From: Lachnoclostridium sp. UBA1781
GTDB lineage: Bacteria > Bacillota > Clostridia > Lachnospirales > Lachnospiraceae
Reading direction: 5' to 3'
DNA length: 20,357 nt
Assembly (NCBI GenBank): GCA_002315495.1
Contig: DCGJ01000014.1
Coordinates: 1-20,357, forward strand
Shown: piece by piece, positions 1-7,329 of the stretch
Layout: each line of letters begins with the position of its first letter
Numbering within the stretch: the stretch's first letter is position 1
The notes under the pieces: model-generated
The model's database searches: none
Seen by the model: only the letters and a program-made list of their open reading frames with translations
Told to the model about the DNA's origin: nothing
Made by a program: the position numbers and the translations under genes

Positions 1-7
1 GTCACCG

Positions 8-13
8 CCTCCT
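8..13 (-). promoter_or_regulatory. Shine-Dalgarno of a gene starting just outside the window
   Basis: The minus strand reads AGGAGG here, followed by seven bases to the window edge. A start codon immediately beyond the edge would have ideal spacing. The SD lies about 80 bp downstream of the stop of the substrate-binding lipoprotein gene, so the next gene of that operon, probably an ABC permease or ATPase, is expected there. A GTG at 5-3 is only two bases from the SD and is too close to be preferred. Confidence 0.55.
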
Positions 14-92
14 ACTCGATTTCTTGGGGTGGGGCTTAGTTCGGAAGAAGCGGTGGACTGTAATCTGAATGCAAACAGGCCCACGACCGCGC

Positions 93-1262
93 CTACTCCG
101 CGCCGTAGTAGAAATCAGCTCCCGGCATTGCGCCGCCGACCGAAGCCGGATTCTGCTCATACAGAACGCCGAGGTAGCTCTCAACCGCAGATTTCATCTC
201 GGAGCCGGTGAGACAGGAGATGTTGCAAAGCGGGATGGCCTTCTTCATCAAACCGCTCTTGAAGATTTCAAAGTCTTCAAGAATCTGTGCGGTTTCGTCC
301 ACGTTCTCCGTAGCAAATGCGGCACTTCCCGCGAACTCGTACAAAAACGCCTCGACGTTGTCCTTGTGCTCGGCTAAAAATGCGGCATTTACCGCGATAA
401 CACCCGTAACAATCGGGTCATCGGAAAGATTGTTCCATTCGGTGTTGATGTCAAGCGCCTGGCGAGCAGCCGCATTGTTCATCAGAACGGAGGAGGCAAA
501 TGGCTGCGGAAGCATAGCGATGATGCCCTCGGAGCCCTCGCCGGTCATCTTTGCGGCAACTTCGGAAGCAGCGGAGAGAAATTCGATATTCACATCCTCG
601 TCCGGGTCGATACCGGCAGCGCTAAGGAGCGCGCGTAACGTATACTCCGGAGTTGTGCCCGCGCCGGTAGCGTAGATGGTTTTGCCACGCAAGTCCTCAA
701 GTGACTGCACGGAATCACCGTTCTCCAATATGGACAAAACGCCCAGGTTATTGACAGCGGCAATAACCACCTTGCCGTTCGATTTGTTATATAAGGTAGA
801 GGCAAGATTACAAGGAATGGAAGCAATGGCAATTTCGCCGCTCATAAGCTTCGCGGTAATCTCGTCAGCTGTTGCAGCAACCGTGAACTGATACTTATTC
901 AGGGAAATGCCCTCCTTCGTATCCTGCATCACCTTCGCCATCGCGATTGCGGTCGGACCGGTAAGCACGGCCACGTTAATGTCCATCGGCTCACAGGTCG
1001 GAACCTGCGCACCTGTCTCAGTTGAAATGTCTCCGGTCGTGATTCCCGGTTCAGTCCAAACCTCGCCGGTCTGAGCCCCCGTCTCCGTCACAACATCCCC
1101 GGTTACATCCCCGGTCTGACTACCGGTCTCAGCCGCAGCCGTCGTTGCAGCCTCCTGTTTTTTCTTGTCTTTTTCAGCGCTTCCGCAGGCTGTGCAAACT
1201 ACAAGCAAAGCCATCACGAGAAGCAGCGCCAAGAGGCGCTTGGAATTCATGTTTCCTGTCAT
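93..1262 (-). CDS. ABC transporter substrate-binding lipoprotein (NMT1/TauA-like)
   Basis: Extracytoplasmic solute-binding lipoprotein of an ABC importer, 389 residues. The start ATG at 1262 has a good SD (AAGGAAC, about 8 bases upstream). The same frame is open further upstream, but that part overlaps the promoter. Residues 5-25 are a signal peptide ending VCTAC, with Cys26 as the lipidated residue; Cys at the -3 position of the lipobox is slightly unusual. Residues about 27-92 are a low-complexity Thr/Gly/Glu spacer with imperfect repeats (TGDV, TETGAQ). The binding domain starts near residue 94 (INVAVLTGPTAIAMAK) and contains the ATADEITAKLMSGEIAIA and LRGKTIYATGAGTTPEY stretches typical of type-2 periplasmic binding proteins of the NMT1/SsuA/TauA group. 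The substrate cannot be read from sequence. No transport partner lies inside the window, but an SD at the left edge suggests that one follows. Confidence 0.88.
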   Translation of the reverse strand: MTGNMNSKRLLALLLVMALLVVCTACGSAEKDKKKQEAATTAAAETGSQTGDVTGDVVTETGAQTGEVWTEPGITTGDISTETGAQVPTCEPMDINVAVLTGPTAIAMAKVMQDTKEGISLNKYQFTVAATADEITAKLMSGEIAIASIPCNLASTLYNKSNGKVVIAAVNNLGVLSILENGDSVQSLEDLRGKTIYATGAGTTPEYTLRALLSAAGIDPDEDVNIEFLSAASEVAAKMTGEGSEGIIAMLPQPFASSVLMNNAAARQALDINTEWNNLSDDPIVTGVIAVNAAFLAEHKDNVEAFLYEFAGSAAFATENVDETAQILEDFEIFKSGLMKKAIPLCNISCLTGSEMKSAVESYLGVLYEQNPASVGGAMPGADFYYGAE

Positions 1263-1353
1263 AGTAAGTTCCTTCTTATCGTGTAAATCATGGGCCAAAG
1301 GGGAAGAAAACGGCGGGAAATATGCTGCATTTTCCTGATTGAAACCCGCACAC

Positions 1354-1382
1354 ATTATAGAAGTCGCAAGGAGGATTGTCAA
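1354..1382 (-). promoter_or_regulatory. Consensus SigA promoter for the substrate-binding lipoprotein
   Basis: On the minus strand TTGACA (1382-1377) is separated by exactly 17 bases from TATAAT (1359-1354), a perfect match to the housekeeping consensus. The predicted transcript start is near 1347, leaving a leader of about 85 nt before the ATG at 1262. I could not recognise a riboswitch, including the TPP type, in that leader. Confidence 0.85.
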
Positions 1383-1427
1383 TTACGGAAAATCTATATT
1401 TGCCGTCACAAAATCTGTCTGCGAGGG

Positions 1428-1456
1428 TGGAAAATGCGGCACCGCTGTGATATACT
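1428..1456 (+). promoter_or_regulatory. Extended -10 promoter for the GH13 gene
   Basis: TGGAAA (1428-1433, 4 of 6 matches to the -35), a 17-base spacer and TATACT (1451-1456) preceded by the extended TGn motif (1448-1450). The predicted start is around 1463, inside an inverted repeat. It is divergent from the lipoprotein promoter. Confidence 0.65.
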
Positions 1457-1463
1457 ACCCAAT

Positions 1464-1480
1464 GTACCAAACCGTGGTAC
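1464..1480. promoter_or_regulatory. Inverted repeat at the GH13 transcription start (candidate operator)
   Basis: GTACCA, five bases (AACCG), TGGTAC: two perfect 6-bp arms. It lies at the predicted +1 and immediately before the SD GAGGAGG (1481-1487). It could be a repressor operator, as is common for sugar-enzyme genes controlled by LacI-family regulators, or a leader hairpin next to the ribosome binding site. The choice is inference. Confidence 0.45.
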
Positions 1481-1492
1481 GAGGAGGAAACT

Positions 1493-2800
1493 ATGAGCTG
1501 GGCTGACAGCAGTGTATTTTATCAGATTTATCCTTTGGGAGCATGCGGTGCACCGCAGCACCCGGACGGAGAAACCGTCAATCGAATAAAGAAAGTAAAG
1601 GACTGGATCCCACACCTGAAAAAGCTGGGTGTGAACGCCGTATATTTCGGACCGATTTTCGAGTCGGACCATCACGGCTATGACACCAGAGACTATATGA
1701 CTATTGACCCGCGACTCGGCACGAACGAGGACTTCCGCGAGGTGTGTGATGCGCTTCATGCAGAAGGAATCCGCGTAGTGCTGGACGGCGTATTTAACCA
1801 CGTTGGTCGTGGCTTTTGGGCATTTCGCGATGTGCTCGAGCACGGCGAGGCGTCCCGCTATAAGGATTGGTTTCACCTGAGCTTTAGCGGCCGCTCCAAT
1901 TATGGCGACCCATTCTGGTATCAGGGTTGGGAGGGCTGCTTCGATCTCGTGAAGCTGAATCTGAACAATCCCGAGGTTGGCAATCATATCATCGGAGCCA
2001 TCATGGACTGGGTGAACCAGTACAAAATCGACGGTCTTCGCCTCGATGTGGCATACTCTCTGGAACCGGAATTCATGAAGCGTCTTCGCAGGGACTGCGC
2101 GGCGTTAAAGGAAGACTTCTGGCTTTGCGGCGAGTGTCTCCATGGCGATTATAACCGCTTTGTAAATGCGGACATGCTTCATAGCTGCACCAATTACGAG
2201 TGCTACAAGGGGCTTTACTCCGCACTGAACAGCATGAATCTGTTTGAGATTTGCCACTCCTTAAATCGGCAGTTTGCAAGTGATCCTTGGACGTTGTACC
2301 GTGGCAAGCATCTGATGTGTTTCTGCGATAATCACGATGTGACGCGAATCGGCAGCATTTTGACCAATCCAAGACATCTGTCCGTGGCATACGGTATGTT
2401 GTTCGGAATGCCGGGCATCCCATGCATCTATTATGGAAGCGAGTGGGGGCAGAAGGGTGAGAAGCAAAATGGCGACTGGTCGCTTCGGCCGGAGATGATT
2501 GAGCCGGAGTGGAACGCGAACTGTGTATGGATTAGCAAGCTGGCCAAGGCTCATAAGGAGAGCCGCGCGCTTGTGGACGGAGGCTTCCGCAACATTCACC
2601 TTCAGAACAAATCGTGTGTATTCGAGCGTGCCGTTGATGGCGAGCGTGTGCTGGTAGCCATCAATGCGGATGCAAATGAGTGCCGTGGCTATGGCGAGTT
2701 CCATGCGGCAGGCGGTACGGATTTAATTACCGGAGAATATGTGAGCTTTGAGGGTGGAATCCCGATGGCGGGCTATTCGGTACAGTATATTAAGGTGTAA
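1493..2800 (+). CDS. GH13 alpha-amylase-family glycosidase, cytoplasmic
   Basis: 435-residue glycoside hydrolase family 13 enzyme acting on alpha-glucosidic bonds of maltodextrin-like substrates. All four classical regions are present: I, DGVFNH (98-103); II, GLRLDVA (181-187) with nucleophile Asp185; III, GECLHG (213-218) with acid/base Glu214; IV, FCDNHD (277-282) with Asp282. The GIPCIYYGSEWG stretch (308-319) is also typical. There is no signal peptide, so it acts in the cytoplasm. It resembles neopullulanase/cyclomaltodextrinase enzymes but lacks their N-terminal domain of roughly 120 residues, and a short beta-rich C-terminal region remains. The start is fixed by GAGGAGG six bases upstream of the ATG. 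Exact specificity (maltogenic, cyclomaltodextrinase or alpha-glucosidase) is not decidable here. The xpt gene follows after 31 bp. Confidence 0.93.
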   Translation: MSWADSSVFYQIYPLGACGAPQHPDGETVNRIKKVKDWIPHLKKLGVNAVYFGPIFESDHHGYDTRDYMTIDPRLGTNEDFREVCDALHAEGIRVVLDGVFNHVGRGFWAFRDVLEHGEASRYKDWFHLSFSGRSNYGDPFWYQGWEGCFDLVKLNLNNPEVGNHIIGAIMDWVNQYKIDGLRLDVAYSLEPEFMKRLRRDCAALKEDFWLCGECLHGDYNRFVNADMLHSCTNYECYKGLYSALNSMNLFEICHSLNRQFASDPWTLYRGKHLMCFCDNHDVTRIGSILTNPRHLSVAYGMLFGMPGIPCIYYGSEWGQKGEKQNGDWSLRPEMIEPEWNANCVWISKLAKAHKESRALVDGGFRNIHLQNKSCVFERAVDGERVLVAINADANECRGYGEFHAAGGTDLITGEYVSFEGGIPMAGYSVQYIKV

Positions 2801-2831
2801 CTTTTATATATGGGGCATAGGAGGTAGAGAC

Positions 2832-3404
2832 ATGAAGCTTTTGGAAGAGAGAATTCTGGAAGAAGGCGTGGTTAAGGAAGGCAACATTTTGAAGGTTGAT
2901 GCATTTCTGAATCACCAGATGGATGTGAAGCTGTTTCGCGAGATGGGCAAGGAATGGAAGCGACTTTTCGCAGATGCAGGCGTGAACAAGATTTTGACAA
3001 TCGAGGCATCGGGTATCGGTATTGCGTGCGTGGCTGCGGAGGAGTTTGGCTGCCGCGTGGTATTTGCGAAGAAAACGCAGGGTAAAAACCTTGACGGTGA
3101 GCTTCTGACCACCCAGATTACTTCCTTTACCAAGGGACGTGTGTTCGATGTTATCGTTGAGAAGAAGTTCTTAAACCCGGGTGACCGTGTTTTGATTATT
3201 GACGACTTCCTGGCAAATGGCTGTGCGCTTGAAGGCCTCATTGACCTTGTGCAGCAGTCCGGCGCCGAGGTGGTTGGTTGTGGCATTGCGATTGAGAAGG
3301 GCTTCCAGGTCGGCGGACAGAAGATTCGTGACCGTGGTATTCGTCTCGAGTCGTTGGCCATTGTAGACAGTATGGAGGGTGGAACGATTACCTTCCGTTC
3401 ATAG
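2832..3404 (+). CDS. xpt: Xanthine phosphoribosyltransferase
   Basis: 190 residues, close to the usual size of Firmicutes Xpt. The enzyme converts xanthine and PRPP to XMP in purine salvage in the cytoplasm. The PRPP-binding motif VLIIDDFLANGCA is at 120-132. The N-terminus MKLLEERILEEG, the LNHQMD stretch (26-31), EASGI (58-62) and FAKK (78-81) are characteristic of Xpt. The start ATG at 2832 has AGGAGGT six bases upstream; the open frame extends further 5' into the GH13 gene but without a ribosome site. The gene is 31 bp downstream of GH13, so it is probably co-transcribed. There is no room for the purine riboswitch found before xpt in Bacillus. A strong terminator follows at once. Confidence 0.93.
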   Translation: MKLLEERILEEGVVKEGNILKVDAFLNHQMDVKLFREMGKEWKRLFADAGVNKILTIEASGIGIACVAAEEFGCRVVFAKKTQGKNLDGELLTTQITSFTKGRVFDVIVEKKFLNPGDRVLIIDDFLANGCALEGLIDLVQQSGAEVVGCGIAIEKGFQVGGQKIRDRGIRLESLAIVDSMEGGTITFRS

Positions 3405-3410
3405 AATTTG

Positions 3411-3452
3411 ACAGCCCTGCATCATTGCGGGGCTGTATTTGGTTTGATTTTA
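3411..3452 (+). terminator. Rho-independent terminator after xpt
   Basis: Stem ACAGCCCTGC (3411-3420), loop ATCATT, complementary arm GCGGGGCTGT (3427-3436) with one G-T wobble, then a T-rich tail. It sits 6 bp after the xpt stop codon and ends the GH13-xpt transcript. Confidence 0.9.
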
Positions 3453-3495
3453 ATGTCTTTTCTTATACTTGAAGCTTGCAAGATAAAATAAGACA

Positions 3496-3524
3496 TTGAA
3501 ATAAATATTTGCGGAGGGTAAAAT
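3496..3524 (+). promoter_or_regulatory. SigA-type promoter of the ABC exporter operon
   Basis: TTGAAA (3496-3501), exact 17-base spacer, TAAAAT (3519-3524); each box matches consensus at five of six positions. The predicted start is near 3531, giving a leader of about 60 nt. Confidence 0.7.
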
Positions 3525-3557
3525 ACATTTACTATTGCGCAACATGCATAATGATTT

Positions 3558-3571
3558 GCGACATTGGTCGC
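3558..3571 (+). promoter_or_regulatory. Leader hairpin directly upstream of the exporter SD
   Basis: GCGAC, loop ATTG, GTCGC: a perfect 5-bp stem in the leader, five bases before the SD AAAGGGAG (3576-3583). The same GCGAC/GTCGC arms occur in the LtaS-like leader at 12287-12303. Function unknown; it may influence ribosome access. Confidence 0.35.
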
Positions 3572-3591
3572 GGGGAAAGGGAGTAGATTTT

Positions 3592-4563
3592 ATGAGCTTT
3601 GAAGTGAAAAATCTAATCAAATCTTATGGAAGCAAGGTTGTCGTTGACAATTTGAGCTTCCGCTTGGACGAGCCGGGTGTGTATGCCCTGCTTGGTAGTA
3701 ACGGTGCAGGTAAGACAACCTCCATCCGTGTTATTTTGGGTATGCTTCAGTACGATTCCGGCGAGATTCTCTGGGATGGTAAGCCGATGAACGTTTCCGA
3801 GCGTAACATTGGTTACCTGGCAGAGGAGCGTGGTTTGTATCCGAAGTATTCGCTTCTTGACCAGCTGCTTTATTTTGCGGAACTGAAGAATGTTCCGAAG
3901 GAAAAGGCAATGGAGCGCATCCATTATTGGTCCAATCGCCTTCAGCTTGACGAGTACATCTTCCCGCCGAAGCCGGTGAAGGGACAGAAGAAGCCGAAGA
4001 GCAACCGCGCCGACCAGCTGAGTAAAGGTAACCAGCAGAAGGTACAGCTTATGGCCGCACTCGTATCCGATCCGGAGATTCTGATTTTGGACGAGCCGCT
4101 TTCCGGTCTCGATCCGGTAAATGCGGACCTGTTCAAGTCGGTTATCCACGAGGAGATGGAAAAGAACAAGTACATCATCATGTCCAGCCATCAGATGTCC
4201 ACCATCGAGGAGTTCACCTCCAACCTGACCATTTTGAACCGTGGTAAGGTGGTACTTCAGGGCAATCTTGATGAAATCAAGAAGGGCTATGGCCGCATCA
4301 ACCTGATTGTGAAATGCGACAATGACATTTCCGATTATATTGAGCAGGCAGGACTTCCGATTGTTGAGAAGCTTCCGAGCGAGTACCATTTGCGTGTGAC
4401 CGGTGAAGAGCAGGCAGGCGAATTCTTAAAGCTTTTGATTGATAAGAAGGCAAGCGTCGTGAAGTTCGAGCTTCGTGAGCCGTCACTTCATGAAATCTTT
4501 GTAGAGAAAGTTAGCGCGGCAAATGCTGCCATGGGCGAGGAGGCAAAAGCGGATGAAGAATGA
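3592..4563 (+). CDS. ABC exporter ATP-binding protein (NatA/YhaQ-like)
   Basis: 323-residue cytoplasmic ATPase of an ABC-2-type exporter. Walker A GSNGAGKTT (35-43); the Q-loop region reads GYLAEERGLYP (74-84), as in NatA-type ATPases where Glu stands near the usual Gln; signature LSKGNQQK (143-150); Walker B ILILDEP (163-169) with catalytic Glu168; D-loop SGLD; switch His200. The C-terminal ~100 residues form the extension common in this subgroup. A Lys/Pro-rich insertion (about 121-141) precedes the signature and is longer than I expect for the family. The start ATG at 3592 is chosen for its SD AAAGGGAG at 8 bases; the frame is open upstream to 3535 without an SD. It overlaps the next gene by 11 bp and has its own promoter. 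The substrate is unknown. Confidence 0.93.
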   Translation: MSFEVKNLIKSYGSKVVVDNLSFRLDEPGVYALLGSNGAGKTTSIRVILGMLQYDSGEILWDGKPMNVSERNIGYLAEERGLYPKYSLLDQLLYFAELKNVPKEKAMERIHYWSNRLQLDEYIFPPKPVKGQKKPKSNRADQLSKGNQQKVQLMAALVSDPEILILDEPLSGLDPVNADLFKSVIHEEMEKNKYIIMSSHQMSTIEEFTSNLTILNRGKVVLQGNLDEIKKGYGRINLIVKCDNDISDYIEQAGLPIVEKLPSEYHLRVTGEEQAGEFLKLLIDKKASVVKFELREPSLHEIFVEKVSAANAAMGEEAKADEE

Positions 4564-5968
4564 GTTTCGGGGAGCCGGCAAGGTCTTCCGATTCACGCTT
4601 CAACAGACGCTGAAGAGTAAGGCCTACGTTATTACTACCGTGCTGCTTCTGATTGCGTCCATCGTGGTTGTTCCGGTTCTTCAGATGATTCAGTCGAATG
4701 GAGCAGGCGATGACCCGACAGAGGTAGCGGAGAATGTATTAAAGGATTCCGAAGGAGATGTAAGCATCGATGAACTGACCATCCATGTGTATGATGAGAC
4801 TTCGGATTTGTTTGGTGTCACGATTACGGATATGGGCTTCAATTGGAGCACTATCCGTCAGCATGTAGGGAATGCAAATGTGTCCGTAAAGGAAGAAACC
4901 GGATCTGTGGAGGATGCTCTGAAGGCTCTGAAAACCTCCAAGGAGAAGGAAGTGATTGTGCATCTCGGTCTCGGTTCGTCCGGTGTGACTGCTTCCAGTC
5001 TTGCCATCACGGTTTACCGTGCGGATACCGGAACCATACCTGAGGTGATTGGACAGCAGATTGCGGATTACTACGTTGAGGAATTCAGCGCATTTAAAGA
5101 TCAAATCAGTGAACTTACGGACGAGCAGAAGAAGGTTGTGGATGCGACCGTTTCCGTAATCGTAAATTTCACCGATGAAAATGGGCAGGTATCCGCAGAG
5201 AAGGATACTACGATTAACGATGCTCAGTATGCACTTGCTTATGCGATGCTGTTTGTTCTGATGATGGTTGTTATTATGGGCTCCACCCAGATTGCAACTT
5301 CGATTACAACCGATAAGAGTACGAAGGTTGTGGAATACCTGCTCACCTCCATCCGCCCGATGGCGTTGGTGGTTGGTAAGGTTTGCGCGATGCTTCTGGC
5401 CTCCGTTGGTCAGCTGGCGCTTATGCTGACGTTGGTACTCATTTCCAATAAGGTGTTCAGTACCGGTCAGACCAGCGTTTTGGAGAACCTGTTTACCGCA
5501 GAAGTTTGGAAGCACGTTACGGCTCCGACACTTCTCGCAGCGCTCGTTGCATTGGTGCTTGGTGCTTTGATGTATGGTATGCTGGCAGCTCTTTGCGGTG
5601 CTTCGATCAGTAAGATGGAGGCTTTGCAGGAGGCACTCAGCCTGTTCACGGTTACAACCCTGATTGGTGTTTATATTGGTGTTGCAGCGATGACGGTAAT
5701 GCTTGTAAAGGGCGACAATGCATATGTCATCTTTACAGAGCTGTTCCCGCTGTCCTCTACCTTCTTCCTTCCGGGCGCACTGCTCATTGGAAAGGTTACC
5801 TGGTGGATTGCACTGCTTTCCATCGTGATTTTGCTGGTGGTGGATGTATTTGTCTTCCTGTTTGTTGCACGCATTTACGAAATGATGATTAACCATAACG
5901 GCGAGAGAATCAAGCCGAAGGAATGGTTAACCATGTTTAAGGGTGCGAAGAAAGGAGGTAAAGCATAA
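4553..5968 (+). CDS. ABC-2 type permease, NatB-like (first subunit)
   Basis: 471-residue exporter membrane subunit. One N-terminal helix (about 24-46), a large extracytoplasmic domain (about 47-215) and then five helices, the architecture of NatB/ABC2_membrane_3 permeases. The conserved cytosolic motif after helix 2 reads DKSTKVVEYLLTSIRP, followed by VVGK. The start ATG at 4553 overlaps the ATPase stop by 11 bp and has GAGGAGG nine bases upstream; a more upstream ATG at 4523 has no good SD. The last codon overlaps the next start (TAATG), so the two permeases are translationally coupled and probably form a heterodimer with the single ATPase. Known NatAB-type systems export sodium, peptides or antibiotics; nothing here fixes the substrate. 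Confidence 0.9.
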   Translation: MKNEFRGAGKVFRFTLQQTLKSKAYVITTVLLLIASIVVVPVLQMIQSNGAGDDPTEVAENVLKDSEGDVSIDELTIHVYDETSDLFGVTITDMGFNWSTIRQHVGNANVSVKEETGSVEDALKALKTSKEKEVIVHLGLGSSGVTASSLAITVYRADTGTIPEVIGQQIADYYVEEFSAFKDQISELTDEQKKVVDATVSVIVNFTDENGQVSAEKDTTINDAQYALAYAMLFVLMMVVIMGSTQIATSITTDKSTKVVEYLLTSIRPMALVVGKVCAMLLASVGQLALMLTLVLISNKVFSTGQTSVLENLFTAEVWKHVTAPTLLAALVALVLGALMYGMLAALCGASISKMEALQEALSLFTVTTLIGVYIGVAAMTVMLVKGDNAYVIFTELFPLSSTFFLPGALLIGKVTWWIALLSIVILLVVDVFVFLFVARIYEMMINHNGERIKPKEWLTMFKGAKKGGKA

Positions 5969-7302
5969 TGAGAAAGCCATTTTCAAATTGGGCAAAGGTT
6001 TGCCGTTTTACCTTCTATCAGCGAGTTCGCAGAGGCAAATTCATTGTAATTACCGCTTTGGTCGGTTTGATTATTCTGTTAGCGATTTCTCTTCCGATTA
6101 TCTTTACCGCTCAGCCGGATGATGAGGACGAGAAAAATGAGTACCTCGAGGAAGTATCAAGCATTTTGTTCGATAACGAGACCGAGTGGAAGGTTTCTGC
6201 TGAGGATTTGGTTCCGTTTTTTGCCGTTGATGATACGCTGAGGGGCTTAACTGCTAAGGATATGCAGGGAAGCAAGGAAGAGCTGGCAAAGGCTGCCGGC
6301 GCTTCGGAGAAGACCTTAGCAATTCGCCTGGAGCAGGATGGTGACAATTATTCCTTAATCACAATCCTTCCTCACGAGACGAACATTTCGGAGGATACCG
6401 CATCCGCTATTGGTAATGCAATGGCACCTTACGTGCATCAGCTTCTCATTGCGGACAGTGGTGCAAGTCAGGTTGCGATTGTTTTGGCACAGCTTGAGGT
6501 TTCCGGCTCAACGGAAGTTGCAGGCGAGGAGATGAGCCTTGCTGCCATGATGGTAAAGCAGTTCCTTCCGATGCTTTTTGGTTTGTTCATGTATATGATG
6601 CTGATTCTTTATGGTCAGGATCTGAGCCAGGAGGTTTCCTCCGAGAAGACCTCGAAACTGATGGAGACGATGTTAACCTCTGTTCACCCGTATGCACTGG
6701 TGCTCGGTAAGGTTGTAGCTGTCTTTTTGGTAGCGGTTTTACAGAGTATGGTCTGGTTGGGATGCATTTTACTTGGCATCTTTGGAGGTAGCTTCTTAGC
6801 AACCAAGCTGTATCCGGATGGAGGCTCGATTATTACTGTGGTGATTGAGTTTATTCGTACGAATATCGGTAAGAGCGCATTTTCCATCCCGGCCATTATT
6901 ATGGCTGTTGTCATCTTCCTTTTGGGTGTGCTTCTGTTCTTCTGCTTTGCAGCGATGGCAGGAAGTATGGTTTCCAAGCCGGAGGATACCGCATCGGTTC
7001 AGCCGCTTTTTGTGTGGCCGATTCTGATTTGCTGGATGGTGCCGTATTTTGCTTCGATGTCTGGAAATGAGGGTGTGCTTGCGGTTTGTCGTTACATTCC
7101 GTTTACCGCACCGTTCTGTCTGCCGGTGGATCTGATTATCGGAACGACCGGTTATCTGCCGGGCTTCGTAACTTTGGTATTGATTCTGCTGACTGCGTGT
7201 GCGCTTGTGTGGCTCGCGGCCAGAATCTATAAGGGTATGGCTCTTTACATTGGGCAGAAGTTCTCTCTGAAGGTTGTTTGGGGAGTTATTCGAGGAAAAT
7301 AA
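5968..7302 (+). CDS. ABC-2 type permease, NatB-like (second subunit)
   Basis: 444-residue membrane protein, a distant paralogue of the gene before it. It has helix 1 at about 26-47, an acidic extracytoplasmic stretch starting DDEDEKNEYLEE, then five helices in the C-terminal half. The family motif is EKTSKLMETMLTSVHP followed by LVLGK, aligned with DKSTKVVEYLLTSIRP in the partner. The start ATG shares one base with the previous stop (TAATG) and has an AAGGAGG SD inside the end of the upstream gene. The next gene starts 27 bp downstream, in the same transcription unit. An operon with one ATPase and two different permeases suggests a heteromeric exporter. Confidence 0.9.
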   Translation: MRKPFSNWAKVCRFTFYQRVRRGKFIVITALVGLIILLAISLPIIFTAQPDDEDEKNEYLEEVSSILFDNETEWKVSAEDLVPFFAVDDTLRGLTAKDMQGSKEELAKAAGASEKTLAIRLEQDGDNYSLITILPHETNISEDTASAIGNAMAPYVHQLLIADSGASQVAIVLAQLEVSGSTEVAGEEMSLAAMMVKQFLPMLFGLFMYMMLILYGQDLSQEVSSEKTSKLMETMLTSVHPYALVLGKVVAVFLVAVLQSMVWLGCILLGIFGGSFLATKLYPDGGSIITVVIEFIRTNIGKSAFSIPAIIMAVVIFLLGVLLFFCFAAMAGSMVSKPEDTASVQPLFVWPILICWMVPYFASMSGNEGVLAVCRYIPFTAPFCLPVDLIIGTTGYLPGFVTLVLILLTACALVWLAARIYKGMALYIGQKFSLKVVWGVIRGK

Positions 7303-7329
7303 AGTGAAAGAAAAGGGGGATTTGCGCGT

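Noticed and set aside
1263..1347. Riboswitch in the leader of the substrate-binding lipoprotein
   Set aside because: The ~85-nt leader lacks the conserved TPP core and has no clear expression platform; only weak GGG/CCC pairing is seen.
1263..1382. Upstream extension of the substrate-binding lipoprotein frame
   Set aside because: It would begin inside the -35 box of its own promoter and would bury the signal peptide about 40 residues from the N-terminus.
2801..2831. Purine riboswitch before xpt
   Set aside because: Only 31 bp separate GH13 and xpt, too short for the aptamer, and no purine-aptamer core is visible.
4739..5896. 385-codon open frame antisense to the first ABC-2 permease
   Set aside because: Composition is His/Asn/Arg-rich with no family motif. 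The plus-strand frame is a clear permease with proper SD and operon overlaps.
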